From positions 1,706,501-1,770,500 of the forward strand of contig NZ_CP029773.1 in the NCBI RefSeq assembly GCF_003205835.1: a stretch of DNA of 64,000 nt, written 5' to 3'. The DNA comes from Stenotrophomonas maltophilia. Its GTDB lineage: Bacteria; Pseudomonadota; Gammaproteobacteria; Xanthomonadales; Xanthomonadaceae. Made by a program: the position numbers and the translations under genes. Below the pieces are notes generated by a model. That model had not been told where the DNA came from, made no database searches, and was given only the letters and a program-made list of their open reading frames with translations. How positions within the stretch are numbered: the stretch's first letter is position 1; each line of letters begins with the position of its first letter. Shown here one piece after another: positions 41,700 through 51,020 of the stretch.

Positions 41700-42703
41700 G
41701 CGGCAACTCCAGGTGCGTCACGTTCGGCGTCGGCGGCGTAGGCGGCGGCGCCCAGCAGTCCGGCGTGGGGATGCATCACGGCCAACGAGGGCACCCGCGC
41801 CATGATCGAAGAGAAGCGGCCCTTGTGTTCGAAGCGCTGGCGGAAACCGGAGTGCTGCAGCGAATCGAGCATCTTCGGGGTCAGCCCGCCGGTCAGGAAC
41901 ACGCCGTCCCATGCACCCTGGGTCAGCACCAGGTCGCCTGCGATGGCGCCGAACACGGCACAGAACACATCCACGGTGCGCATCGCCTGCGGATCACCGT
42001 GCAGGGCACGCGCGGTCACGTCCACCGGCTGCAGTTGGCCCGGATCGATGCCGGCCATCTCGCACACGGCACGATGGATGTTGACCAGCCCGGGGCCACA
42101 GATCAGGCGTTCGTTGGAGACGCGGCCGAACTGCTCGGACAGGATCTCCAGGATGCGGATTTCCTCCGGCGTTCCCGGCGGGAAGCTGACATGGCCGCCT
42201 TCGGTTTCCAGCGGGTAGCAGCGGCCATGGCGCAGGATCAGGCCGCCGACACCCAGCCCAGTACCCGGCCCGATCACCGCGTAGTTGCGCGGCTGGCCCG
42301 GCTTGCCCGGGACCCAGGCGGCGCCGCCGACCTGGACCACGTCTTCGGGCTGCAGTAGTGAAATCGCCATCGCCTGTGCGGCGAAGTCGTTGATCAGGTG
42401 CAGTTCGTTGAAGCCGAGCATGGCTGCAGTGCGGCTGCGCGAGATCACCCACGGGTGGTTGGTGATGCGCGCTTCGTCACCGTCGACGCGACCGGCCACC
42501 GCGAACACGCCGCGGCTGGCCGTGGCGCCGATCTGTTCCAGGTGGTGGCGCGCGGCATCACCCAGCGACGGGAACTCCGCCACCGCGTATTCGCGGATGC
42601 TGTCCTTCTGCAGCGGTGCGTCCTGCGAGGTGTCGGCCAGGGCGAAGCGGGCGTTGGTACCGCCGATGTCGGCGACCAGCACCGGCTGCGAGCTGGCACT
42701 CAT
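41696..42703 (-). CDS. glk: Glucokinase
   Basis: A 335-residue ROK-unrelated Glk-type glucokinase, ATP-dependent. VLVADIGGTNARFALAD is the N-terminal phosphate-binding loop; the glucose-binding region is in ITNHPWVIS and LINDFAAQAMAI; GPGTGLGVGGLI binds ATP; and EGGHVSFPP follows. The ATG at 42703 overlaps the zwf stop. Further in-frame upstream codons overlap zwf and were left out. Confidence 0.94.
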   Translation of the reverse strand: MSASSQPVLVADIGGTNARFALADTSQDAPLQKDSIREYAVAEFPSLGDAARHHLEQIGATASRGVFAVAGRVDGDEARITNHPWVISRSRTAAMLGFNELHLINDFAAQAMAISLLQPEDVVQVGGAAWVPGKPGQPRNYAVIGPGTGLGVGGLILRHGRCYPLETEGGHVSFPPGTPEEIRILEILSEQFGRVSNERLICGPGLVNIHRAVCEMAGIDPGQLQPVDVTARALHGDPQAMRTVDVFCAVFGAIAGDLVLTQGAWDGVFLTGGLTPKMLDSLQHSGFRQRFEHKGRFSSIMARVPSLAVMHPHAGLLGAAAYAADAERDAPGVAA

Positions 42704-44136
42704 GCCGACGCTCCGCTGTCCGGCGCGTCCACGCCCTGCGGCAGGAACTCGCCCGCATTGCTCGGGCCCCATTGGCCGGCCGGGTAGGGCTCCAGCGGCA
42801 GCTTGGCGTCCTTCCAGGCGTTGGCGACGCTGTCGATCCACGCCCAGGCGGCGCGCACTTCGTCATCGCGCACGAACAGCGTGTGGTTGCCGTTGAAGGC
42901 ATCCAGGAACAGGCGTTCGTAAGCGATGCGGCGGTGCAGGCCAGTCGGCACCGACAATTCCAGTTCCAGCGGATGCAGTTCCAGCGCGCCCCATTCCGGG
43001 CCGGCCAGGCTGCTCATCAGGCCCAGTTCGATGTTTTCCTGCGGTTGCAGCTGGAACACCAGGCGGTTCGGTGCGGCCTGCGCGCGCTGAGGGCGCTCGA
43101 ACAGCCAGTGGGTGACCGGCTTCAGCGTGACCACCACGCGCGTGGTGCGCTCGGGCAGGCGCTTGCCGGTGACCAGATGGAACGGCACGCCGCTCCAGCG
43201 CCAGTTGTCGATGTGCGCGGTGACACCGGCGAAGGTTTCCACGTCGCTGCCTTCCGGCGGCTGGTAGGCCTGGGCCGGCTGGCCGTTGATGGTACCGGCG
43301 GTGTAGCGGCCACGGATGCTGTCACGCGCGGCGTGCTTGGCATCAAGCGGGCGCAGGGCGCGCAGTACCTTGACCTTCTCGTCGCGGATGCGGTCGGCTT
43401 CCAGCGAGGCCGGCGGCTCCATCGCCACCATGCACAGCAGCTGCAGGATGTGGCTCTGCACCATGTCGCGCAGGGCGCCGGACCGGGCGTAGTAGGCGTC
43501 GCGGCCATCCACGCCTTCGCTCTCGGCCACCAGGATGTGCACCGATTCGATGTAGTTGCGGTTCCACACTGCTTCCAGCAGCGTGTTGCCGAAGCGCAGT
43601 GCGATCAGGTTCTGCACCGCGGCCTTGCCCAGGTAGTGGTCGAGTCGGAACACGCGGTCCTCGTCGATCCACTGGCCGATGGTGCTGATGATTTCCTCGG
43701 CGCTCTCGCTGTCGCTGCCGATCGGCTTCTCCAGCATCAGGCGTGCCGGTGCGGCGAGGGCGCCACCCTTGGCCAGGCCTTCGCAGGTGGAGATGTACAG
43801 GCCCGGCGGGATGGCCAGGTAGCTGACGCACTTGCGGTGCACCAGGTCGGAGACCGCGGCGGCAACCGAGTCGACGTCGCGCAGGTCCACCGAACGGTAG
43901 TCGATGCGGCGCAGCAGGGCGCTGATGTCGTCCTGCGTGGCCATCGGCATGGCCTGCTGCAGGCGCGGCCGCAGGATGTCATGGAAGGCTTCGGTGTCAT
44001 GCCCGGACAGGGCCAGCGCACGGATGCGGAAGTCCTCCGGCAGCAAGCCGTCGCCAAGCAGGCGAAGCAGCGAAGGGAACAGGTAGCGCTGGGCCAGATC
44101 ACCTGTGGCACCGAACAGGAAGAGGGTGTCGTGCAT
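42700..44136 (-). CDS. zwf: Glucose-6-phosphate 1-dehydrogenase
   Basis: This 478-residue NADP enzyme opens the Entner-Doudoroff and pentose phosphate routes. TLFLFGATGDLAQRYLFPSL binds the cofactor, MLEKPIGSD follows, and RLDHYLGKAAVQNLI holds the catalytic His and Lys. The start is the ATG at MHDTLFLFG; three in-frame ATGs further up give less conserved N-termini. It is the first gene of zwf-glk-pgl-edd-eda. The upstream 350 bp are shared with the sugar ABC ATPase gene and hold two palindromes. Confidence 0.93.
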   Translation of the reverse strand: MHDTLFLFGATGDLAQRYLFPSLLRLLGDGLLPEDFRIRALALSGHDTEAFHDILRPRLQQAMPMATQDDISALLRRIDYRSVDLRDVDSVAAAVSDLVHRKCVSYLAIPPGLYISTCEGLAKGGALAAPARLMLEKPIGSDSESAEEIISTIGQWIDEDRVFRLDHYLGKAAVQNLIALRFGNTLLEAVWNRNYIESVHILVAESEGVDGRDAYYARSGALRDMVQSHILQLLCMVAMEPPASLEADRIRDEKVKVLRALRPLDAKHAARDSIRGRYTAGTINGQPAQAYQPPEGSDVETFAGVTAHIDNWRWSGVPFHLVTGKRLPERTTRVVVTLKPVTHWLFERPQRAQAAPNRLVFQLQPQENIELGLMSSLAGPEWGALELHPLELELSVPTGLHRRIAYERLFLDAFNGNHTLFVRDDEVRAAWAWIDSVANAWKDAKLPLEPYPAGQWGPSNAGEFLPQGVDAPDSGASA

Positions 44137-44309
44137 CGCTCGAGTTTCAGATCCGGGTGACATCGTTGTCAATCGCTTCATGGCTGGGTTCGGGGGACAT
44201 CCGCGCAACTGCCTGTCCGAGGTTCGTCGGGAACGTTCTCCGGGGTAGCGGAAGACCGTTCCATTCGAAACCACTGCCTCGGCGGAACCTTCGTTCAACC
44301 GCCGACGCA

Positions 44310-44327
44310 GATCGGTGCGCACCGATC
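44310..44327. promoter_or_regulatory. Perfect 18-bp palindrome in the zwf/ABC ATPase divergent region
   Basis: GATCGGTGCGCACCGATC reads the same on both strands without a spacer. It lies 173 bp before zwf. It looks like an operator for a dimeric regulator that I cannot name. Confidence 0.45.
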
Positions 44328-44343
44328 ATCGGATAGTGCCACG

Positions 44344-44357
44344 TGAAAACGTTTACA
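44344..44357. promoter_or_regulatory. LacI/GalR-type operator in the zwf/ABC ATPase region
   Basis: TGAAAACGTTTACA fits the LacI-family consensus and matches the site at 9497-9510 with one difference. Its right part (TTTACA) may also be the -35 of the ABC gene, with TGTATT 16 bp further as -10, so binding would block that promoter. Confidence 0.55.
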
Positions 44358-44488
44358 TGGCAGAATGGGCAACTGTATTCGATTGCAGTGCTCGCCGTCA
44401 TGCGGCAGGCGCGCAATCATCACTGCCATCGGGAGGGCCGAGGCAGTCCCAAAAGACAGCCCGGCTTCGGGCGGACCGGATAGGTGAT

Positions 44489-45571
44489 ATGGCAAAAGTG
44501 CAGTTGCAGGGTGTGCGCAAGGTCTATGACAACGGCCAGGTCGCGGTGAAGGACGCCAGCTTCGAGGTCGCCGATGGCGAGCTGATGGTGCTGGTCGGAC
44601 CGTCCGGCTGTGGCAAGTCGACCCTACTGCGGATGGTGGCCGGCCTGGAGGAGATCAGTGGCGGCACGCTGACCATCGGTGACCGCGTGGTCAACGACGT
44701 GGCGCCGAAGGATCGCGACATCGCCATGGTGTTCCAGAGCTACGCGCTGTATCCGCACATGACCGTGGCCGAGAACCTGGCCTTCGGCCTGAAGCTGCGC
44801 GGGCATGACAAGGCGACCATCGACAAGCGCATCGCCGAAGCAGCGCAGACCCTGGGCCTGACCGAGATGATGGACAAGCTGCCCAAGGCGATGTCCGGTG
44901 GCCAGCGCCAGCGTGTTGCGCTGGGCCGTGCACTGGTGCGCGAGCCGGCGGTGTTCCTGCTGGACGAGCCGCTGTCCAACCTCGACGCCAAGCTGCGCCA
45001 CAGCGTGCGTACCGAAATCGCGCAGCTGCATCGCAAGCTGGGCACCACCATGATCTACGTGACGCACGACCAGGTCGAAGCGATGACCCTGGGCCAGCGC
45101 ATCGTGGTGCTGAAGGACGGCATCATCCAGCAGATCGATACGCCGATGGCGCTGTACGACCGCCCGGCCAATCTGTTCGTGGCCGGTTTCCTCGGCAGCC
45201 CGGCGATGAACGTGCTGCGTGGCATGCTGCAGGGCGATGCCGGTGGCGTGACCGTGGTCGACGGCGAATGGCGTGCACCGCTGGGCCAGGCCACGATCGA
45301 TCCGGCGTGGCTGCAGAAGCCGATCGCGGTGGGCGTGCGCCCGGAGCACCTGCAACCGGCGGCCGCCGATGATGCCCATGCGTTCATCGCGCGCATTGAA
45401 GGCATCGAGCCGGTCGGCAACGAGATCTTCGTGAATCTGAGCAGTGGCCAGCACGCGCTGACCATGCGCGTGGCGCCGCAGTCCCTGCCGGCGGTGGGCG
45501 AGCAGATCCGCGTGGCGATCCACCCGCAGGGCCTGCATTTCTTCAACCCGGAAACCGGCGAGCGCCTGTAA
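44489..45571 (+). CDS. Sugar ABC transporter ATPase, MsmK/UgpC/MalK-type
   Basis: A 360-residue ATPase that powers sugar importers. The nucleotide-binding domain has Walker A GPSGCGKST, the Q loop in MVFQSYALYPHMTV, signature MSGGQRQRVALGRAL, Walker B VFLLDEPLSNLDAKLR and the H-loop THDQVEAMTL. The C-terminal TOBE regulatory part starts near residue 240 and includes VGVRPEHLQ. Single ATPases of this type can serve several importers. No permease or binding protein is nearby. The start chosen is MAKVQLQGV, with AGGTG just before. Confidence 0.92.
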   Translation: MAKVQLQGVRKVYDNGQVAVKDASFEVADGELMVLVGPSGCGKSTLLRMVAGLEEISGGTLTIGDRVVNDVAPKDRDIAMVFQSYALYPHMTVAENLAFGLKLRGHDKATIDKRIAEAAQTLGLTEMMDKLPKAMSGGQRQRVALGRALVREPAVFLLDEPLSNLDAKLRHSVRTEIAQLHRKLGTTMIYVTHDQVEAMTLGQRIVVLKDGIIQQIDTPMALYDRPANLFVAGFLGSPAMNVLRGMLQGDAGGVTVVDGEWRAPLGQATIDPAWLQKPIAVGVRPEHLQPAAADDAHAFIARIEGIEPVGNEIFVNLSSGQHALTMRVAPQSLPAVGEQIRVAIHPQGLHFFNPETGERL

Positions 45572-45574
45572 CGG

Positions 45575-45638
45575 GTAGTGCCGGCCGCTGGCCGGCAACC
45601 TCAACCAGGCATGGTTGCCGGCCAGCGGCCGGCACTAC
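45575..45638. repeat. SMAG palindrome pair, head to head
   Basis: GTAGTGCCGGCCGCTGG at 45575-45599 and its inverted copy at 45614-45638 form a nested stem after the ABC ATPase gene, which converges with ygfZ. Confidence 0.85.
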
Positions 45639-45658
45639 CATTCCTTCATCCACCGGAT

Positions 45659-46534
45659 TCAGCGCGCCAATCCATCCAGCAGCGGCATGCGCTGCGCGAT
45701 GGCATCACCGACCTGCAGATCAGCGTCGCTGGCTTCCAGCGGCAGCACCGCCAGTGCCAGGTCGCCGGCCACGCAGGCAATCGTGCCCAGCGCTGCGCCA
45801 TCCTGCTGCACGCCATCGCCGGCCTGCGCCGGTGCCGCGGTATGCAGCAACTGCACCGCGCGCTTGGCTTTGCCGAGGAAGTGGGTACGGGCGACGATTT
45901 CCTGGCCGGGATAGCAGCCCTTCTTCACGCTGTAACCGTTCAGGCGGTCCAACCCCAGCTGCTGCGGGGTCCACACTTCGCGCTGGCTTTCTTGCAGCCG
46001 GGGCAGGCCGTAGCGCAGGTCGGCCTGGCGCCAGGCCAGTGCGAAAGCGGCCTCATCGGCTTCACTGCCGGCGGCGAAGGCATCGGCGCTGCCAATGCGC
46101 AGGGTCCGCGGCAAGGCGTCGCTGCCCAGGTCCAGCTCCCAGCCGTCACCTGCGGTCTGCGCAATCGCGGCGCCACTGGCGGCCTCGGGTGCGGTGAACG
46201 CGCCGGCCACCGCCAGATCGCTGCGCACCTGCACCTTCACCTTTCGGCGGAACACGAAGCGCTGCAGTTGCGACGCAATCGCATCGGCATCGCCGTCGGC
46301 CAGCACCAGCATCACGTGGTCGTCCGCCAGTCGAAGCAGCTGGAACACCGCCAGGGTGCGGCCCTTGGCGCTCAGCCAGGCGCTCCACTGCCAGTGCTGC
46401 AGGGGCAGGGCGGTGACATCGCTGCTGAACTGGGCGTGGGCAAAGATAGCCGCATCCGGGCCTTGCAGGCTCAGCAGCTGGTGGCCGGGCAGGCGCGGAT
46501 ATCCGACGAAAGCAGGGGGCAGGTTGTCAGGCAC
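45659..46534 (-). CDS. ygfZ: Folate-binding YgfZ-type protein (Fe-S cluster maturation)
   Basis: A 291-residue GcvT-fold protein. The signature KGCYPGQEIVARTHFLGKAK holds the essential Cys. E. coli YgfZ helps repair or build Fe-S clusters in a folate-dependent way. The start is uncertain: GTG at 46534 gives VPDNLPPAF, while earlier codons reach into the divergent sdh region. It lies beside the sdh genes, whose products need Fe-S clusters; in E. coli ygfZ is next to sdhE. Confidence 0.85.
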   Translation of the reverse strand: MPDNLPPAFVGYPRLPGHQLLSLQGPDAAIFAHAQFSSDVTALPLQHWQWSAWLSAKGRTLAVFQLLRLADDHVMLVLADGDADAIASQLQRFVFRRKVKVQVRSDLAVAGAFTAPEAASGAAIAQTAGDGWELDLGSDALPRTLRIGSADAFAAGSEADEAAFALAWRQADLRYGLPRLQESQREVWTPQQLGLDRLNGYSVKKGCYPGQEIVARTHFLGKAKRAVQLLHTAAPAQAGDGVQQDGAALGTIACVAGDLALAVLPLEASDADLQVGDAIAQRMPLLDGLAR

Positions 46535-46573
46535 GTGAACGAGGTCTAAAATTTGTGCGTTGCGAGACCGAAC

Positions 46574-46744
46574 ATGATAGGCCAAACAACCCCCACTCCC
46601 GACGACGAATCTGAAGCCCCGCTGGTCCCCGCGGCACCCGTGCCCGTGGAACAGGAAAAAGCAGAGGAATTCGGCGGCCGCGGCGGACTTGATCCGGTGC
46701 GGTACGGCGATTGGGAGAAAAACGGACGCTGCATCGATTTCTGA
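46574..46744 (+). CDS. SdhAF4-like (DUF1674) succinate dehydrogenase assembly protein
   Basis: A 56-residue protein with a Pro/Glu-rich N-terminal half and the DUF1674 signature GGRGGLDPVRYGDWEKNGRC followed by IDF. In eukaryotes the homologue Sdh8/SDHAF4 binds flavinylated SdhA before it joins SdhB. It precedes sdhC by 56 bp as the first gene of the operon, which supports the same role. The ATG at 46574 was chosen over an upstream TTG. Confidence 0.87.
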   Translation: MIGQTTPTPDDESEAPLVPAAPVPVEQEKAEEFGGRGGLDPVRYGDWEKNGRCIDF

Positions 46745-46800
46745 TCAGCATTGAGCCAACGCGGCCGCGTGCCGCCCAGCCGAGACAACGAGCCCAGCGA

Positions 46801-47193
46801 ATGGCGACCAGACAACGCCCACTTTCCCCGCACCTTCAGGTGTATCGCTGGCAGATTCAGATGGCCACCTCGATCCTGCATCGAGCCACTGGCGTCTTTC
46901 TGTCTGTTGGTGCCCTCATCATCGCCGCCGGCCTGCTGGCCCTGATGATGGGGCCCGAGTCCTGGAACTGCTTCACCGGCCACGCCGGGGCCTGGTATGG
47001 CCGCGTGTTCCTGTTCGCGTGGACATGGTCGTTCGCCTATCACCTGTGCAATGGCATCCGCCATGTGGTGCAGGACTTCGCCATCGGCTTCAGCATCCCC
47101 GCCTTCATCCGCAGCAGCTGGCTGTCGGTCATCGGCAGCCTGGTGATCACCCTGCTGGTGTGGGCCTATGTGATGTTCGGAGGTGCCGCGTGA
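46801..47193 (+). CDS. sdhC: Succinate dehydrogenase cytochrome b556 subunit
   Basis: A 130-residue membrane subunit with three helices. RPLSPHLQVYRWQ begins the protein, SILHRATGVFLSVG is the first helix with the haem/quinone-site Ser and Arg, and FAYHLCNGIRHVVQD contains the haem-ligand His. It anchors SdhAB and reduces quinone together with SdhD. Its stop overlaps the GTG of sdhD. Confidence 0.93.
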   Translation: MATRQRPLSPHLQVYRWQIQMATSILHRATGVFLSVGALIIAAGLLALMMGPESWNCFTGHAGAWYGRVFLFAWTWSFAYHLCNGIRHVVQDFAIGFSIPAFIRSSWLSVIGSLVITLLVWAYVMFGGAA

Positions 47194-47576
47194 GCAAGTT
47201 CCGTACCCCGTTGAAGAGCGTGCGTGGCCTTGGCTCGGCCAAGACCGGCACCGAGCACTTTGTGCACCAGCGCCTGACCGCCGCCGCCCTGGTGGCGCTG
47301 GGCATCTGGTTCCTGGTCTTCGTGCTGAGCCTGCTGGGCTCGGACTACGCGACCGCCGCCGCCGCCGTGGCCAAGCCGTGGAACGCGGTGCCGCTGATCG
47401 GCCTGCTGATCGCCATGTTCTGGCACGCGCAGCTCGGCATGCAGGTCGTGCTGGAAGACTACATCCACGAATCGCTGCTGGCCCTGGTGCTGCAGACCGC
47501 GGTGAAGTTCGTCGCCGTGCTCGGCATGATCGTCAGTGTGTTTGCGGTGGGCCGCATCGCCCTCGGCGTTGCCTGA
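47190..47576 (+). CDS. sdhD: Succinate dehydrogenase membrane anchor subunit
   Basis: A 128-residue subunit with three membrane helices. GTEHFVHQRLTAAALVALG has the Arg near the quinone site, and MFWHAQLGMQVVLEDYIHE contains the haem-ligand His and the Asp-Tyr pair involved in quinone binding. The GTG start overlaps the sdhC stop (GTGA). Confidence 0.92.
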   Translation: MSKFRTPLKSVRGLGSAKTGTEHFVHQRLTAAALVALGIWFLVFVLSLLGSDYATAAAAVAKPWNAVPLIGLLIAMFWHAQLGMQVVLEDYIHESLLALVLQTAVKFVAVLGMIVSVFAVGRIALGVA

Positions 47577-47607
47577 GCCCAGGCACCAACACAGGAATCC
47601 AGATTAG

Positions 47608-49398
47608 ATGTCCGCTTACAAGATCACCGAACACAAGTACGACATGGTCGTGGTCGGCGCCGGCGGCGCCGGCCTGCGCGCCACGTTCGGCCTGGCCGCC
47701 AAGGGCCTGCAGACCGTGTGCCTGACCAAGGTCTTCCCGACCCGTTCGCACACCGTTGCCGCCCAGGGCGGTATCTCGGCCGCACTCGCCAACATGGGCG
47801 AGGACGACTGGCGCTACCACTTCTTCGACACCATCAAGGGGTCGGACTGGCTGGGCGACCAGGACGCCATCGAATACATGTGCCGTGAGGCCATCCCGGC
47901 CATCATCGAGCTCGAGCACTACGGCGTGCCGTTTTCGCGCACCGCCGAAGGCAAGATCTACCAGCGTCCGTTCGGTGGCATGACCACCAAGTACGGCGAA
48001 GGCCCGGCGGCGCAGCGTACCTGCGCGGCGGCCGACCGTACCGGCCACGCGATGCTGCACACCCTGTACCAGCAGTCGCTGAAGCACGATGCGCGCTTCA
48101 TGATCGAGTACTTCGCGCTCGACCTGATCTTCGACGACGAAGGCGCCTGCCGCGGCGTGCTGGCCCTGGACATGTCCGACGGCACCCTGCACCTGTTCCG
48201 CGCCCAGGGCGTGGTGCTGGCCACCGGCGGTTACGGCCGTGCCTACTTCAGCGCCACCTCGGCGCACACCTGCACCGGTGACGGTGGCGGCCTGGCCATG
48301 CGTGCCGGCATCGCCATGCAGGACATGGAGTTCGTGCAGTTCCATCCGACCGGCATCTACGGTGCCGGCTGCCTGATCACCGAGGGTGTCCGCGGTGAAG
48401 GTGGCATCCTGCGCAACAGCAGCGGCGAGCGCTTCATGGAGCGCTACGCACCGCACTACAAGGACCTGGCCTCGCGCGACGTGGTCAGCCGTTCGATGAC
48501 CATCGAGATCCGCGAAGGCCGCGGCGTCGGCGAGCACAAGGACCACATCCTGCTCGACCTGACCCACCTCGGCCCGGGCGTGATCGACGAGAAGCTGCCG
48601 GGCATCGCAGAAAGCGCCCGCATCTTCGCCGGCGTCGACGTGCACAAGCAGCCGATCCCGGTCATCCCGACCGTGCACTACAACATGGGTGGCATTCCGA
48701 CCAACTATCACGGCGAAGTCGTGCGCAAGGTCGGCGACAACCCGGATGCCGTGGTGCCGGGCCTGTACGCCATCGGTGAAGCCGCCTGCGTGTCCGTGCA
48801 CGGCGCCAACCGCCTGGGCTCGAACTCGCTGCTGGATCTGGTGGTGTTCGGTCGTGCGGTGGCCAACCGCTGCGCCGAGACCATCAAGCCGGGCGCTTCG
48901 CACAAGCCGCTGCCGGCCGATGCCTGCGACAAGGCGCTGGGCCTGCTGGACAAGCTGCGCCACGCCAACGGCGATACCCCGACCTCGGTCATCCGCGATC
49001 GCATGCAGCGCACCATGCAGGCCGACGCGGCGGTCTTCCGCACCAGCCAGACGCTGAAGGAAGGCTGCGAGAAGATGGACAAGATCTTCGACTCGTTCCA
49101 GGACGTGAAGGTCTCCGACCGTTCGCTGGTCTGGAACTCGGACCTGATCGAGACCTACGAGCTGAACAACCTGCTGCTCAACGCGGTGGCGACGATCAAC
49201 TCGGCCGAACAGCGCAAGGAAAGCCGCGGCGCGCATGCGCACGAGGACTATCCGGACCGCGACGACGTCAACTGGCAGAAGCACACCCTGGTCAGCGTCG
49301 ACGAGAAGGGCAAGTGCAGCTTCGACTACCGTCCGGTGCACATGTACACGTTGACCGACGACGTGTCCGTGGTGCCGCCGAAGCCGCGCGTGTACTGA
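47608..49398 (+). CDS. sdhA: Succinate dehydrogenase flavoprotein subunit
   Basis: This 596-residue FAD-linked subunit oxidises succinate to fumarate. [17 protein letters not shown] binds [19 protein letters not shown] has the His that carries covalent [37 protein letters not shown] and [14 protein letters not shown] hold the active-site residues; and [17 protein letters not shown] follows near the C-terminal domain. Confidence 0.97.
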   Translation: MSAYKITEHKYDMVVVGAGGAGLRATFGLAAKGLQTVCLTKVFPTRSHTVAAQGGISAALANMGEDDWRYHFFDTIKGSDWLGDQDAIEYMCREAIPAIIELEHYGVPFSRTAEGKIYQRPFGGMTTKYGEGPAAQRTCAAADRTGHAMLHTLYQQSLKHDARFMIEYFALDLIFDDEGACRGVLALDMSDGTLHLFRAQGVVLATGGYGRAYFSATSAHTCTGDGGGLAMRAGIAMQDMEFVQFHPTGIYGAGCLITEGVRGEGGILRNSSGERFMERYAPHYKDLASRDVVSRSMTIEIREGRGVGEHKDHILLDLTHLGPGVIDEKLPGIAESARIFAGVDVHKQPIPVIPTVHYNMGGIPTNYHGEVVRKVGDNPDAVVPGLYAIGEAACVSVHGANRLGSNSLLDLVVFGRAVANRCAETIKPGASHKPLPADACDKALGLLDKLRHANGDTPTSVIRDRMQRTMQADAAVFRTSQTLKEGCEKMDKIFDSFQDVKVSDRSLVWNSDLIETYELNNLLLNAVATINSAEQRKESRGAHAHEDYPDRDDVNWQKHTLVSVDEKGKCSFDYRPVHMYTLTDDVSVVPPKPRVY

Positions 49399-49464
49399 TC
49401 CGACCCCGCCTACCATGCAATCCGCGCCCACGGGCGCGGGCCGCCTGAGCCAACGAGAGCAGCC

Positions 49465-50250
49465 ATGGCCGAGTTTTCACTCCCCAAGAATTCCAAGATC
49501 ACGAAGGGCAAGCACTTCCCCGTCAAGAACGGCGGCAAGAACGTGCGCACCTTCAAGATCTACCGCTGGAGTCCGGACGACGACAGCAACCCGCGCACCG
49601 ATACCTATGAAGTCGATCTGGACGCCTGTGGCCCGATGGTCCTGGACGCCCTGATCAAGATCAAGAACGAGATCGACCCGACCCTGACCTTCCGCCGCTC
49701 CTGCCGCGAAGGTATCTGCGGTTCGTGCGCGATGAACATCGACGGCACCAACACCCTGGCCTGCACCCGAGCCATCTCGGACTGCGGCAAGAAGGAAGTG
49801 CCGATCTACCCGCTGCCGCACATGAACGTGGTCAAGGATCTGGTTCCGGACCTGACCCACTTCTACGCGCAGTACGCGTCGATCAAGCCGTGGATCCGCA
49901 CCCAGACCCCGGCACCGCCGGACCGTGAGCGCCTGCAGTCGCCGGAAGACCGCAAGAAGCTGGACGGCCTGTACGAGTGCATCCTGTGCGCCTGCTGCTC
50001 GACCAGCTGCCCGAGCTACTGGTGGAACGGCGAGCGTTACCTGGGCCCGGCGATCCTGCTGCAGGCCTACCGCTGGATCATCGACTCGCGTGATGAGGAC
50101 ACCGGTGCGCGCCTGGACGATCTGGAAGATCCGTTCAAGCTGTACCGCTGCCACACCATCATGAACTGCGCCCGGACCTGCCCGAAGGGCCTGAACCCGG
50201 CGCTGGCGATCGCCGAGATCAAGAAGCTGATGATGGAACGCCGCGCCTGA
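49465..50250 (+). CDS. sdhB: Succinate dehydrogenase iron-sulfur subunit
   Basis: A 261-residue subunit with three clusters. The 2Fe-2S Cys are in [15 protein letters not shown] and TLAC; the others are in [16 protein letters not shown] and [18 protein letters not shown]-type [14 protein letters not shown]. It carries electrons from FAD to quinone. A SMAG pair separates it from sdhE. Confidence 0.97.
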   Translation: MAEFSLPKNSKITKGKHFPVKNGGKNVRTFKIYRWSPDDDSNPRTDTYEVDLDACGPMVLDALIKIKNEIDPTLTFRRSCREGICGSCAMNIDGTNTLACTRAISDCGKKEVPIYPLPHMNVVKDLVPDLTHFYAQYASIKPWIRTQTPAPPDRERLQSPEDRKKLDGLYECILCACCSTSCPSYWWNGERYLGPAILLQAYRWIIDSRDEDTGARLDDLEDPFKLYRCHTIMNCARTCPKGLNPALAIAEIKKLMMERRA

Positions 50251-50269
50251 TCAGGCCTGGCTGTACCCG

Positions 50270-50326
50270 GTAGAGCCACGCCACGCGTGGCTGTGCCACC
50301 CCAGTAGAGCCACGCCATGCGTGGCT
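50270..50326. repeat. SMAG palindromes, tandem direct pair
   Basis: GTAGAGCCACGCCACGCG at 50270-50291 and GTAGAGCCACGCCATGCG at 50304-50326 lie within the sdhB-sdhE gap. They are inside the likely operon, so they would be transcribed. Confidence 0.85.
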
Positions 50327-50348
50327 TTGCTGTATCTGGAGAAACACG

Positions 50349-50597
50349 ATGGAAGAAGACGTTCTGCTGAAGAAGCTGCGCTGGCGTTGCCGCCGCGGCA
50401 TGCGTGAGCTGGACCAGCTGTTCGGCCGTTACCTGGACCACGAATGGAGTACTGCGCCGACCGAAGAGCGCGAGGTTTTCCTGTTCCTGCTCGACTGCGA
50501 GGACGATAAGTTGTGGCGCTGGTTCATGGGCTACGAGGCCTGCCCGCATGCGCACGCGATCCCCCTCATGCAGAAGATCCTCGCCCTCAAGCCTTGA
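50349..50597 (+). CDS. sdhE: FAD assembly factor SdhE
   Basis: An 82-residue protein of the SdhE/YgfY (Sdh5) family that promotes covalent attachment of FAD to Sdh[20 protein letters not shown] holds the RGxxE motif, and [20 protein letters not shown] follows. It lies 98 bp after sdhB and is overlapped by ygfX. Confidence 0.94.
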   Translation: MEEDVLLKKLRWRCRRGMRELDQLFGRYLDHEWSTAPTEEREVFLFLLDCEDDKLWRWFMGYEACPHAHAIPLMQKILALKP

Positions 50598-50997
50598 GTG
50601 GCGCCCCTCGCGGCTGCAGGCCGCCGCCCAACTGGCGGTGCTGCTGGCCGCACCCTGGCTGCTGCGCGCATCGGACCTGCCTTCACGGCTGCTGATGCCC
50701 GCGGTGGTGCTGGCCTGGAGCGTCGGGTTGGCCGAACTGGCCTGGCGCCAGCGCAGGCCACGCGTGCAGGTGCTTCTGCCGATGCCGCCCGAGCCGCTGC
50801 AGGTGGCTGGGCAGGACGTCGATGCACCCCAGCTGGTCGTGCGTGGCCCATGGCTGTTGTTGCTCTGGCGTGAGGATCGGCGCCGCCGGCGCCTGCTGTT
50901 CTGGCCCGATGTGCTGGATTCCGGGCAGCGACGTGAACTGCGACTGGCCGTGGCCGCACGTGGCGTTTCCCGTCGGCCCCGTACGATGGCACCATAA
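50548..50997 (+). CDS. ygfX: YgfX/CptA-like membrane protein overlapping sdhE
   Basis: A protein of about 149 residues with two membrane segments ([19 protein letters not shown] and [19 protein letters not shown]) and a C-terminal cytoplasmic part with [20 protein letters not shown] followed by [14 protein letters not shown], which matches the YgfX pattern. In E. coli ygfX follows sdhE as cptBA. The start is uncertain: the ATG at 50548 lies inside sdhE, and the conserved part begins only at SSLEWRPSR. It could be a shorter protein with a rare start codon. Confidence 0.68.
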   Translation: MRTRSPSCRRSSPSSLEWRPSRLQAAAQLAVLLAAPWLLRASDLPSRLLMPAVVLAWSVGLAELAWRQRRPRVQVLLPMPPEPLQVAGQDVDAPQLVVRGPWLLLLWREDRRRRRLLFWPDVLDSGQRRELRLAVAARGVSRRPRTMAP

Positions 50998-51020
50998 GCT
51001 GAATTGACCGGCGTGCCTGC

